From an uncultured Collinsella sp. (lineage in GTDB: Bacteria > Actinomycetota > Coriobacteriia > Coriobacteriales > Coriobacteriaceae): a DNA stretch of 64,000 nt. Below the pieces are notes generated by a model. The model was given only the letters and a program-made list of their open reading frames with translations. It was not told where the DNA came from and searched no databases. Within the stretch, counting starts at the first letter, position 1. Each line of letters begins with the position of its first letter. The position numbers were made by a program, and so were the translations under genes. Location: the NCBI GenBank assembly GCA_934668345.1, contig CAKUNE010000002.1, positions 1 to 64,000 of the forward strand, in the 5' to 3' direction. Below, one piece after another: positions 54,227 to 63,243 of this stretch.

Positions 54227-54661
54227 TTACGAGAAGAAGAGGTCCAGCAGGGCCTCATCGTCATCGTCCTCATCGGCCGCGGCGCGATCCCAAACCTCAA
54301 GGTGGTCGTAGTTGCCCACAACCGTGACCTCGCGGTCGAGGTTCGCCTGCTTGCGGAGAGACTCGGAAAGACCGATACGACCGGCGCTGTCCACGTCCAT
54401 CGACGTGGTGCGCTTGTTGATCGCCCTCATGAGCTTCTGGTCGTTAATGTCACGCGGGTTAAAACCCTCGTGGCCCTCACGACCCGCGAAGAGTCCTTCG
54501 ACCCACTTATCGAAGGCCTCGGCAGAGAACACGTACAGAGCATCGACATCCAGGGCTTTGAACACGCGAACGTGCTCTCCAAGCTCCTCGCGAAGGGGTG
54601 CAGGCAGGGACAGACGACCTTTTGCATCGAGATTGCGCTCGTATGCACCAGTCATTCCCAT
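54227..54661 (-). CDS. mraZ: Transcriptional regulator MraZ
   Basis: A 144-residue protein with two AbrB-like SpoVT domains, each with a DxxGR loop (NLDAKGRLSLPAPLRE and DVDSAGRIGLSESLR). MraZ binds repeats in its own promoter and represses the division cluster. The C-terminal tail is acidic. The ATG at 54661 has GGGAGG six bases upstream; an internal ATG two codons later is also possible. First gene of the cluster. Confidence 0.95.
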   Translation of the reverse strand: MGMTGAYERNLDAKGRLSLPAPLREELGEHVRVFKALDVDALYVFSAEAFDKWVEGLFAGREGHEGFNPRDINDQKLMRAINKRTTSMDVDSAGRIGLSESLRKQANLDREVTVVGNYDHLEVWDRAAADEDDDDEALLDLFFS

Positions 54662-54755
54662 GTGCGCCCTCCCCTCGGTTACTCAGATGGCACGTACGCG
54701 GGGAACCACCCCGCCTGTCGACGTCATCAATAATATGGGGAACCGCCCCATTTTT

Positions 54756-54806
54756 CAACACCTTTCCCCACCCCTTCCCCCACCCCGCCCCACTATTCCA
54801 CCCCCA
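54756..54806 (-). promoter_or_regulatory. Putative MraZ operator repeats
   Basis: On the minus strand GTGG occurs four times (GTGGAATA, GTGGGGCG, GTGGGGGA, GTGGGGAA) at 8, 10 and 12-base steps, about 100-150 bases before mraZ. MraZ boxes in other bacteria are tandem TGGG/GTGG units about ten bases apart. Confidence 0.6.
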
Positions 54807-54860
54807 ATATGTTGTAAAACACCCCCGAGCATATGTTCGAAAACACAATATGTTGTGTTT
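54807..54860. repeat. ATATGTT repeats upstream of mraZ
   Basis: ATATGTT occurs at 54807, 54831 and 54848; the first two are followed by GTAAAACAC and CGAAAACAC. They adjoin the putative MraZ operator. The stretch 54861-55026 shows nothing else. Confidence 0.45.
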
Positions 54861-55026
54861 GCAGCAAAGGCGGGATGCCACCTGTAGAACCACGCCCGCG
54901 AACCTCAACCTTCAAGTTGACCTTGAGGCGATTTTTACGTCCCTTTACACGCCGTTCACATCGCCCCCAAACTCCCCCACCCAAGGCACGTGCGCCCCAC
55001 CACCACGACGACAAGTGGCGAAAAAT

Positions 55027-55090
55027 GGGACGGGCCCCAGATTGCCCATGCGCGCGCAAAAGCACGCCGCGGCAATCTGGGGCCCGTCCC
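55027..55090. repeat. Inverted repeat with perfect 20-bp arms
   Basis: Positions 55027-55046 and 55071-55090 are exact reverse complements (outer GGGACGGGCCCC, inner AGATTGCC); the spacer is 24 nt. It lies after the xerD stop, on the side towards the mraZ promoter, and can act as a terminator though no T-run follows. Confidence 0.9.
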
Positions 55091-55123
55091 CAAATACCTA
55101 TAAATATGCAGGCCAGCGATGTG

Positions 55124-56065
55124 TTAACGATGTGCCAGCGGGTGCGCCGCCAGATAGACCTCGGTCAGTTGCGTACGATCGACATGCGTGTAGACCTGCG
55201 TGGTCGATATATCGGCATGCCCCAAGATCTCCTGTAGCACACGGAGGTCTGCGCCGCCCGCAAGCATATGGGTGGCAAAGGAGTGGCGCAAGGTATGGGG
55301 ATGGAACCCCACCAGCCCCACCTGACGCCCATACCGCTCGCATATCGCATGCACGGCCTGGCGCGACAGGCGACGTCCGTTCTTATTTAAAAAGACCGCC
55401 GAGGTCTCGGTTCCGCGGGCATGGGCCGCCAAGCGAGAACGTCCCTCAGTTACATAGAGCGTCAGAGCTCGCGCCGCGCTTCCCACCAGTGGGGACAGGC
55501 GTTCCTTTGAGCCCTTACCGCGAACGAGTACAAAGCCATCGTCAATATGGATATCGCCCACATCGAGCCCAACCAGCTCACTCACACGCAAACCGCATCC
55601 GTAGAGCACTTCCAAGATGGCATGGTCGCGCAGTCCCATCTCGCCCTCGGGAAAGTCTTGATCGAGCAGTGCTGAGACATCCTCCACCGAAAGGTATTCC
55701 GGCAGGCGATCTGCCTTTTTGGGCAGGCGCAACGCCGCCGTCGGGTTTTGGGCCACGGCCCCATCGCGCACCAAAAAGGCATGCAGGCCCTTCACGGCAG
55801 CAAGCGCGCGCTCCACCGAGGCGTCGGAATAGCCTCCGTCGCGGCGATCGGCAACAAAGTCCTCCACGACCTGACGGGTCACCTCTTCAAAAGACACAAT
55901 GCCCGCCCGCTCCAGATAGGCGCAGTACGTCGTCAGGTCACGACGGTAGGCCGCAATCGTATTGCGCGCCAAACCCCGCTCGACCGCAAGGTAATCGAGA
56001 TACTCCCCCGCCACCACAGCGAGCGACGAGGGAGTAGCTTCGGTATGTTCTTGGTCCTCCGGCAC
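55124..56065 (-). CDS. xerD: XerD-like site-specific tyrosine recombinase
   Basis: A 313-residue recombinase. The SAM-like N-terminal DNA-binding domain spans about 15-100; the catalytic domain has R160 (GCGLRVSEL), K185 (GKGSKERL), H257 and R260 (HPHTLRHSF), H283 (GHADISTTQ) and the nucleophile Y292. All catalytic residues are intact. It should act with XerC at dif to resolve chromosome dimers. The GTG at 56065 lies two bases before the pyrG stop; no ATG is near the conserved N-terminus, so the start is approximate. Translation is probably coupled to pyrG. Confidence 0.85.
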   Translation of the reverse strand: MPEDQEHTEATPSSLAVVAGEYLDYLAVERGLARNTIAAYRRDLTTYCAYLERAGIVSFEEVTRQVVEDFVADRRDGGYSDASVERALAAVKGLHAFLVRDGAVAQNPTAALRLPKKADRLPEYLSVEDVSALLDQDFPEGEMGLRDHAILEVLYGCGLRVSELVGLDVGDIHIDDGFVLVRGKGSKERLSPLVGSAARALTLYVTEGRSRLAAHARGTETSAVFLNKNGRRLSRQAVHAICERYGRQVGLVGFHPHTLRHSFATHMLAGGADLRVLQEILGHADISTTQVYTHVDRTQLTEVYLAAHPLAHR

Positions 56066-56067
56066 CC

Positions 56068-57735
<1,668 letters not shown>

Positions 57736-57852
57736 TTACCTGCGCTTCCCGTAGAAGTTGTTTATCCACATCTTACGGGTCTTCATTGTAATACTCGCGC
57801 CGCGGACCGTCCGCAATTTTTCTCGCGTGCGATTGCATTTCTCAATCTTGAA

Positions 57853-57883
57853 ACAAAACGCCGCCCGGTTTCCCAGGCGGCGT
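57853..57883 (-). terminator. Terminator of the winged-helix gene
   Basis: ACGCCGCC pairs with GGCGGCGT; TTTTG follows on the minus strand, ahead of the pyrG promoter region. Confidence 0.8.
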
Positions 57884-57907
57884 CGCTATGGCAAGGGTTA
57901 CATGCTG

Positions 57908-58246
57908 CTATCGATCAGTAACCTCGTCCTCAAGCATTTCTTGAACGAGCATGCCGGTACGGACGCCCTCAAGATACCACTCACCACGTTCGGTGAGGCA
58001 AATGCCATTTGCAAGCTGACCGCCGTCGTCGCTATAACGCGAGACGACATCGATCATACCTTCGGAATCCAAGCGATCGATTGCGGCGCGGGCACGATAC
58101 GGCGAAACCCCCACGCGCTCGGCAAGCGTTTTGCGCGAGAAACCATACGGCCCGCCATTGTCTTCGGTTTGCTGGTCGATCTCCATCAACACCAGCACCT
58201 CGACACGCTTCATATCGTTAACACTCGCACGACCCTTGCCCGCCAT
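57908..58246 (-). CDS. Winged-helix DNA-binding protein
   Basis: A 112-residue protein with a winged-helix fold over about 10-85: MKRVEVLVLMEID, YGFSRKTLAERVGVSPYRARAAIDRLDSEGMIDVV (recognition helix near residue 50). A wing-like ICLTERGEWYLEG follows. It probably regulates transcription; targets unknown. The ATG at 58246 has GAGGAGG five bases upstream. Separate unit, between pyrG and the DUF1846 gene. Confidence 0.8.
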   Translation of the reverse strand: MAGKGRASVNDMKRVEVLVLMEIDQQTEDNGGPYGFSRKTLAERVGVSPYRARAAIDRLDSEGMIDVVSRYSDDGGQLANGICLTERGEWYLEGVRTGMLVQEMLEDEVTDR

Positions 58247-58434
58247 AGCAGCCTCCTCAAACCGAGCACGAGCATCTAACGCGCCGTGCGCGACCGACAC
58301 ACCTCACGATGGCAGGTAATATCCATCATGCGGCATCCCGCTAAGGATGAAACAGTTACGGTTATTGTATACCGCTCAAATTGTTTCTAGGCAGGTAAAC
58401 AGCTATTTTTCGCCGAAATAGACGCTTTATTGAT

Positions 58435-58468
58435 CAAAAAGCCGTACCGGGCGCTAACCCGATACGGC
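58435..58468 (-). terminator. Terminator of the DUF1846 gene
   Basis: GCCGTATCGGG and CCCGGTACGGC pair (one mismatch, loop TTAGCG), then TTTTTGATC on the minus strand. Confidence 0.8.
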
Positions 58469-58502
58469 CAAAATGCAATGCAATTACCGCGGTGCTTCAA
58501 AC

Positions 58503-59984
58503 TTAGCGATGGAAGAAACCGCGGCGCTCAAACTTGGGCTCGCAGCACACGTTGATGCCCAGTTTACGCAGTACCGTCTCGTCCGTCGGCGAGATGATCA
58601 CGCTAAAGAAGGCATCGCAACCGCGCAGCTGCTCAAGGCCCGAAAGGACGCGAGCGGCCGTCTCACTCGTGGCCGAGGTGATCGACAGCGCCATAAGCGT
58701 CTCGTCGGTGTGGAGGCGCGGGTTTTTGCTGCCCAGGAAATGCGTCTTGAGCTTGCTGATGGGCTCGATCGCCTCATCGCTAATGACCTCGAGCTCAAGG
58801 TCGACGCCCGAGACATGCTTGAGGGCGTTCATAATGAGCGAACTTGCGGCGCCCAGGCGCGTGGAGGTCTTACCGGTCACCACGGTGCCATCGGGCATGA
58901 CCATGGCACCCACGGGACCACCCGTCAGCTGCTCCCTGGTGAGGGCCGCCGAGCGCGCCGGTGAGTAGTTCTTATCGATGCCGGCTTTCTTCATAATGAT
59001 CTTGAGACGGTCGACTTGCTCATCGCCCACGCCGGTACGGCGCACATTTTCGACCGCGGTAAAGTAGCGACGGACGATCTCCATCTTTGAAGCGTCGCGG
59101 CAGGCATCGTCATCGGTGATGGCAAAGCCGACCATATTGACGCCCATGTCCGTAGGGCTCTGGTAGGGGCTCTTGCCCAGGATCTTTTCCATCAGGGCAC
59201 GGACTACCGGGAAGGCCTCGACGTCGCGGTTATAGTTGACCGTGGTCTTGTTGTAGGCCTCAAGGTGGAACGAATCAATGATATTGGCATCGTCGAGATC
59301 TGCCGTGGCGGCCTCATAGGCAATATTGACCGGATGCGTCAGAGGAAGATTCCAGACCGGGAAGGTCTCGAACTTGGCATAGCCAGCGGCGGTGCCGTGC
59401 TTATGCTCGTGATACAGCTGAGAGAGGCAGGTGGCGAGCTTGCCCGAGCCAGGGCCGGGCGCCGTCACGACAACGAGCGGACGCGTGGTCTCGACGAACT
59501 CGTTCTTGCCGTAGCCTTCGTCAGAAACGATCAGATCGACATCGTGCGGATAGCCCTCGATGGGATAGTGCAGCTTGGCGGGAATACCGAGCGCGTTCAG
59601 GCGGTTGCGGAACACATCGGCAGCGGGCTGGCCGGCATATTGGGTGATGACCACAGCCGCGACGGCAAAGCCGTTGCCGCGGAACAGGTCAACCAGGCGC
59701 AGCACATCCTCGTCATAGGTAATGCCCAAGTCACCACGTGCCTTGTTCTTCTCGATATGGTTCGCATTGATTGCGATGATGACCTCGACGTCATCGGCAA
59801 TGCTCTTGAGCATGCGAAACTTGCTGTCCGGCTCAAAGCCCGGCAGCACACGGCTGGCATGATAGTCATCGAACAGTTTACCGCCAAACTCCAAATAGAG
59901 CTTGCCACCAAACTGCGAGATGCGCTCCTTAATATGAGCAGCCTGCAGCTCGATATACTTCGCGTTGTCGAAACCCTGGCGCAT
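58503..59984 (-). CDS. DUF1846 family protein
   Basis: A 493-residue protein of the DUF1846 family. The N-terminal GFDNAKYIELQAAHIKERI and FGGKLYLEFGGKLFDDYHAS are hallmark stretches; APGPGSGKLATCLSQLY resembles a phosphate-binding loop. Structures in the family suggest a nucleotide-binding enzyme of unknown reaction. It is common in fermenting gut bacteria. The ATG at 59984 has GGGAG six bases upstream. Single gene. Confidence 0.88.
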   Translation of the reverse strand: MRQGFDNAKYIELQAAHIKERISQFGGKLYLEFGGKLFDDYHASRVLPGFEPDSKFRMLKSIADDVEVIIAINANHIEKNKARGDLGITYDEDVLRLVDLFRGNGFAVAAVVITQYAGQPAADVFRNRLNALGIPAKLHYPIEGYPHDVDLIVSDEGYGKNEFVETTRPLVVVTAPGPGSGKLATCLSQLYHEHKHGTAAGYAKFETFPVWNLPLTHPVNIAYEAATADLDDANIIDSFHLEAYNKTTVNYNRDVEAFPVVRALMEKILGKSPYQSPTDMGVNMVGFAITDDDACRDASKMEIVRRYFTAVENVRRTGVGDEQVDRLKIIMKKAGIDKNYSPARSAALTREQLTGGPVGAMVMPDGTVVTGKTSTRLGAASSLIMNALKHVSGVDLELEVISDEAIEPISKLKTHFLGSKNPRLHTDETLMALSITSATSETAARVLSGLEQLRGCDAFFSVIISPTDETVLRKLGINVCCEPKFERRGFFHR

Positions 59985-60091
59985 GTATGGCTCCCGTCCC
60001 GTTTCCATTTAATGTTCTAGGCGATTATAACGGAGCAGACCCTCCCCGATGCCCAGGCCATCAACAGGCACCAACCAAACACGCGCTCGAT

Positions 60092-60160
60092 AAGTTGCGG
60101 TGGAATAGTTCCCGCTTAGCCCTTCAGGACACACAAACAGGAACTATTCCACCGCAACTT
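60092..60160. repeat. TTGCGGTGGAATA hairpin with perfect 21-bp arms
   Basis: Arms 60092-60112 and 60140-60160 are exact reverse complements starting AAGTTGCGGTGGAATA; the spacer is 27 nt. TTTTT occurs five bases after the right arm. It is in the promoter-side gap of the DUF1846 gene, not after a plus-strand gene, so terminator function on the plus strand has no obvious client. Confidence 0.9.
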
Positions 60161-60232
60161 CCCCTTTTTGGTACAAGCTAACCTGACCCCTTTGCATCAA
60201 TAATGGAAACATCGCAGGTGGAGCATAAGTCA

Positions 60233-60342
60233 GCGAGCGCCCGCCAGAGCGAGCAAGGTGACGTGAAAGAGGAGGGCATAGGCCTTTTGGCCATGCCCGA
60301 CGATTGAACGTCAGATTGCCGCTCTGGCGGGCGCGCAGCGTC
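60233..60342. repeat. 110-nt structured palindromic element, copy 2
   Basis: Same fold as copy 1 at 5531: CCGCCAGAGCG pairs with CGCTCTGGCGG, a bulged A, GCAA:TTGC, the GGT/AGA internal loop, GACGT:ACGTC, tandem G-A/A-G mismatches (60265-60266 with 60306-60307), and the GGGCAT:ATGCCC/GGCC:GGCC cap with TTTT loop. The unpaired bases are mostly conserved, the paired ones change in step. Confidence 0.75.
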
Positions 60343-60347
60343 GACCG

Positions 60348-60375
60348 GTTCCGCGGTTTGGTAAAACCGCGGAAC
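60348..60375. repeat. Perfect 12-bp hairpin
   Basis: GTTCCGCGGTTT pairs with AAACCGCGGAAC around GGTA, directly between copy 2 of the structured element and the transporter terminator. Confidence 0.7.
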
Positions 60376-60414
60376 AAAAAAGCGCCCCCTCCCGCGCACG
60401 GAACGGAAGGGGGC
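60376..60414 (-). terminator. Terminator of the transporter gene
   Basis: GCCCCCTTCC and GGGAGGGGGC form the stem; GCTTTTTTG follows on the minus strand. A second hairpin (CCGGTGGG:CCCACCGG, 60431-60451) lies between it and the stop codon. Confidence 0.75.
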
Positions 60415-60516
60415 TAAAGGTAGGAGTCTACCGGTGGGTTTACCCCACCGGACAGACGATGACCAGGTGATCCTCTACAGGATCGTCAAGGTTTCCGTGG
60501 GGTACCCGTTGGGTAC

Positions 60517-61995
60517 TTAGAGCAGCACGCAGGCGACGGTCAGGATGACGGCGCAGACGACGGAGAGAGCGACGATGAGCTTAAGGGCAAACTTGAGCCA
60601 GGTCGTCCACTCGATCTTGGCCAGGGCGAGACCGCCCATGATGGCGCCGGAGGTCGGGGTGAACAGGTTCACGACACCGATGGCGGCGGAGAAGATCATG
60701 ACCATGACCTCGGGCGAGAAGCCGAGCTTAACAGCCAGCGGTCCCATGATGGGCATGGAGACGGTGGCCATACCAGAGGTCGAAGGGATCAGGAAGGACA
60801 GGCCGAAGTAGACCAGGAAGCTCATGGGAGCGAAGATCACGCCGGACAGGCCAGCCAGGGCATTGGCGGCAGCGTCGAGGACGAAGACATCGAGGCCGGT
60901 GTTAGCCATGAGGACGGAGATACCACGGGCGAGGGCGATGACGAGAACAACGGACATCATGTCGGCAGCGCCGGTGATGAAGGTGTTGACGATCTGCTTC
61001 TCGGACAGGCCACCGATGATACCGATCAGGACGGCCATGAGGAAGAACCAGGTGGAAGCCTCGTCGAAGTACCACTGGCCAATGGGCAGGCCGGTGATCA
61101 GGGCAGACCAGCCCTGGACGACGGCGTTACCGTCGGCGTCGTAGACAGCGCCGGCGTCGAAGAAGTTGGCGACGCCCTCGTTGAGGTCGGCCAGCGGAAT
61201 GAAGCCGACGATCATGACGACGAAGGTGAAGGCGAAGGCGATCAGAACACCCTTCTGACGACCGGTGAGCTTGACCTCCTTGTGGACCTCGGAAGCAGCC
61301 TTGCCGTGAGCCTCTTCGGCGTCCTTGAGCTCCTGCATCGACAGGATGGTGGAACCCTTGTCAGCCTTGACCTTCTTGGCGTAGCTCATCACGAAGAAGA
61401 TGGACATAGCGGTAGTGACAATCCACAGGACGGCACCGAGGCCGATGATGATGGACTGGTTGACCTCAATGCCAACGCCGGTCAGAGCGTCGACGGCAGC
61501 GCCGACGGCGAACGGGTTAACCGTGGAGCCCAGGCAGCCGCAGCCAGCGCCGAGCAGGACGGTAGCGGCACCGACCATGGGGTCGAAGCCAGCGGCCATC
61601 ATGGTAGCGGCGAGCAGGGCGTAGAAGGGAACGGTCTCCTCGCACATACCATAGGTGGTACCACCGAGGGAGAAGATGAGCATCAGCACGGGAATGAGCA
61701 TAATCTCGTTGCCCTTAAGCTTCTGCACCAGGACGGCGATGCCGTTGTCCAGGGCGCCGGTCTCGGTCATCATGCCGAGGAAGCCGCCCAGGATCATAAC
61801 GAAGAGGCAGACGGGCAGAGCGTCAGCGAAGCCCAGGATCGGGGCGGTGCAGAAATCGCTCAGACGGGCGGCAGTAACCGCGCCACCGGACGTGCCGGAG
61901 ACGATAACGGTAATCACTGCGACAATTGCCAGCAGAGCAAGAAGAATGGTGAACGATGAAGGCATACCGCGCTTTTTCTTAGCGGTCTCAGTCAT
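60517..61995 (-). CDS. YfcC-family transporter, candidate arginine/ornithine exchanger
   Basis: A 492-residue membrane protein with about 12 hydrophobic segments, of the YfcC (basic amino acid carrier/C4-dicarboxylate-like) family. GGTTYGMCEETVPFYALL, GAGCGCLGSTVNPFA and FLIPSTSGMATVSMPIMGP are family stretches. It follows ornithine carbamoyltransferase and arginine deiminase on the same strand, so it probably swaps arginine for ornithine, as ArcD does; the sequence is not the classical ArcD family. The ATG at 61995 is nine bases after AAGGGGGG; ATGs at 62004 and 62022 are possible. Confidence 0.82.
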   Translation of the reverse strand: MTETAKKKRGMPSSFTILLALLAIVAVITVIVSGTSGGAVTAARLSDFCTAPILGFADALPVCLFVMILGGFLGMMTETGALDNGIAVLVQKLKGNEIMLIPVLMLIFSLGGTTYGMCEETVPFYALLAATMMAAGFDPMVGAATVLLGAGCGCLGSTVNPFAVGAAVDALTGVGIEVNQSIIIGLGAVLWIVTTAMSIFFVMSYAKKVKADKGSTILSMQELKDAEEAHGKAASEVHKEVKLTGRQKGVLIAFAFTFVVMIVGFIPLADLNEGVANFFDAGAVYDADGNAVVQGWSALITGLPIGQWYFDEASTWFFLMAVLIGIIGGLSEKQIVNTFITGAADMMSVVLVIALARGISVLMANTGLDVFVLDAAANALAGLSGVIFAPMSFLVYFGLSFLIPSTSGMATVSMPIMGPLAVKLGFSPEVMVMIFSAAIGVVNLFTPTSGAIMGGLALAKIEWTTWLKFALKLIVALSVVCAVILTVACVLL

Positions 61996-62090
61996 AGTTC
62001 TCATCCCCCCTTCATAAATCATTTACTGATCTCGCCAGAAGCGGCTCTTCCGTGCCGTGCCTGCCGCTTGATGCGAGATTATTACCAGAT

Positions 62091-62127
62091 AAAACCGCTC
62101 GGGGTGCGCAGTAATACACCCCGAGCG
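62091..62127 (-). terminator. Terminator of the carbamoyltransferase gene
   Basis: CGCTCGGGGTG pairs perfectly with CACCCCGAGCG; GTTTTATC follows on the minus strand. Expression of the transporter would need read-through or its own promoter. Confidence 0.85.
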
Positions 62128-62142
62128 AGATGCTAGATGCTC

Positions 62143-63138
62143 TTACTTGAGCGTGGCGTACATGACAGCCTTAATGGTGTGCATGCGGTTCTCGGCCTCG
62201 TCGAAGACCTTGGAAGCGGGGCTCTCGAAGACCTCGTCGGTGACCTCCTGCTCGGTGATGCCGAACTGCTCGCACTTCTCGGCGCCAATCGTGGTGTTGG
62301 TGTCGTGGAAGCTGGGCAGGCAGTGCAGGAAGATGGCACCCGGGTTGGCCATAGCCATGACCTCGGAGGTAACGCGATACGGGGTGAGCTGAGCGATGCG
62401 CTCGGCCCAGACCTCGTCGGGCTCGCCCATGGAGACCCACACATCGGTGTAGATAACGTCGGCACCGGTGACGCCGTCCTTGACGTCGGTGGTCAGCTTG
62501 ATGGTGCAGCCGTTGGCCTCGGCGATGGGCTTGCAGGCCTCGATGACGTCGTCAGCGGGCATGCACTCCTCGGGGCCGCAGGCCACGAAGTTCATGCCGA
62601 GCTTGGAGCAGACAACCATGAGGGAGCGAGCGACATTGTTCTTGCAGTCGCCCATGAAGACGAGGGTCTTGCCCTTGATGTCGTAGTTGAAGTTCTCCTG
62701 GACGGTCAGGATGTCGGCGAGCATCTGGGTGGGGTGCCACTCGGTGGTCAGGCCGTTCCACACGGGCACGCCGGACTTGGCAGCGAGCTCCTCGACGTCG
62801 TCCTGGGCAAAGCCACGGAACTCGATGCCGTCATACATACGGCCGAGAACGCGGGCGGTGTCCTCGATGGACTCCTTCTTGCCCATCTGCGACGAACCGG
62901 GATCGAGGTAGGTGACGCCCATGCCCAGATCCATGCCGCCGACCTCGAAGGCGCAGCGGGTACGAGTGGAGGTCTTCTGGAAGAGCAGAACGATGTTCTT
63001 GCCCTCGAGATAGCGGTGCGGAACGCCAGCGCGCTTCATGTCCTTGAAGTTCTTGGAAAGCTTGAGCAAGTACTCGATCTCCTCGGTGGAGAGGTCGAGG
63101 AGCTTGAGGAAGCTACGGCCGGAGAGGTTAACACCCAT
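62143..63138 (-). CDS. arcB: Ornithine carbamoyltransferase (catabolic context)
   Basis: A 331-residue carbamoyltransferase. The carbamoyl-phosphate loop STRTR is at 57-61, and the ornithine-binding HCLPSFHD is near the C-terminus. Next to arginine deiminase it should work in the phosphorolytic direction, citrulline to ornithine and carbamoyl phosphate. Equilibrium alone favours synthesis, so the call of a catabolic role rests on context. AGGAAACGAACC precedes the ATG at 63138. Codons are strongly biased to C and G, suggesting high expression. Confidence 0.92.
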   Translation of the reverse strand: MGVNLSGRSFLKLLDLSTEEIEYLLKLSKNFKDMKRAGVPHRYLEGKNIVLLFQKTSTRTRCAFEVGGMDLGMGVTYLDPGSSQMGKKESIEDTARVLGRMYDGIEFRGFAQDDVEELAAKSGVPVWNGLTTEWHPTQMLADILTVQENFNYDIKGKTLVFMGDCKNNVARSLMVVCSKLGMNFVACGPEECMPADDVIEACKPIAEANGCTIKLTTDVKDGVTGADVIYTDVWVSMGEPDEVWAERIAQLTPYRVTSEVMAMANPGAIFLHCLPSFHDTNTTIGAEKCEQFGITEQEVTDEVFESPASKVFDEAENRMHTIKAVMYATLK

Positions 63139-63202
63139 GGTTCGTTTCCTTTCGAAAAAATGAATTACATAAGTAATAGTGTTGCCCGTTTGACGGGCGA
63201 AA

Positions 63203-63231
63203 CCGGTGCGGTTGTAGGGGGACCGCACCGG
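63203..63231 (-). terminator. Hairpin between arcA and arcB
   Basis: CCGGTGCGGT pairs with ACCGCACCGG; TTTCG follows on the minus strand. It may reduce read-through into arcB or stabilise arcA mRNA. Confidence 0.5.
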
Positions 63232-63243
63232 AACGTTAAAGAC

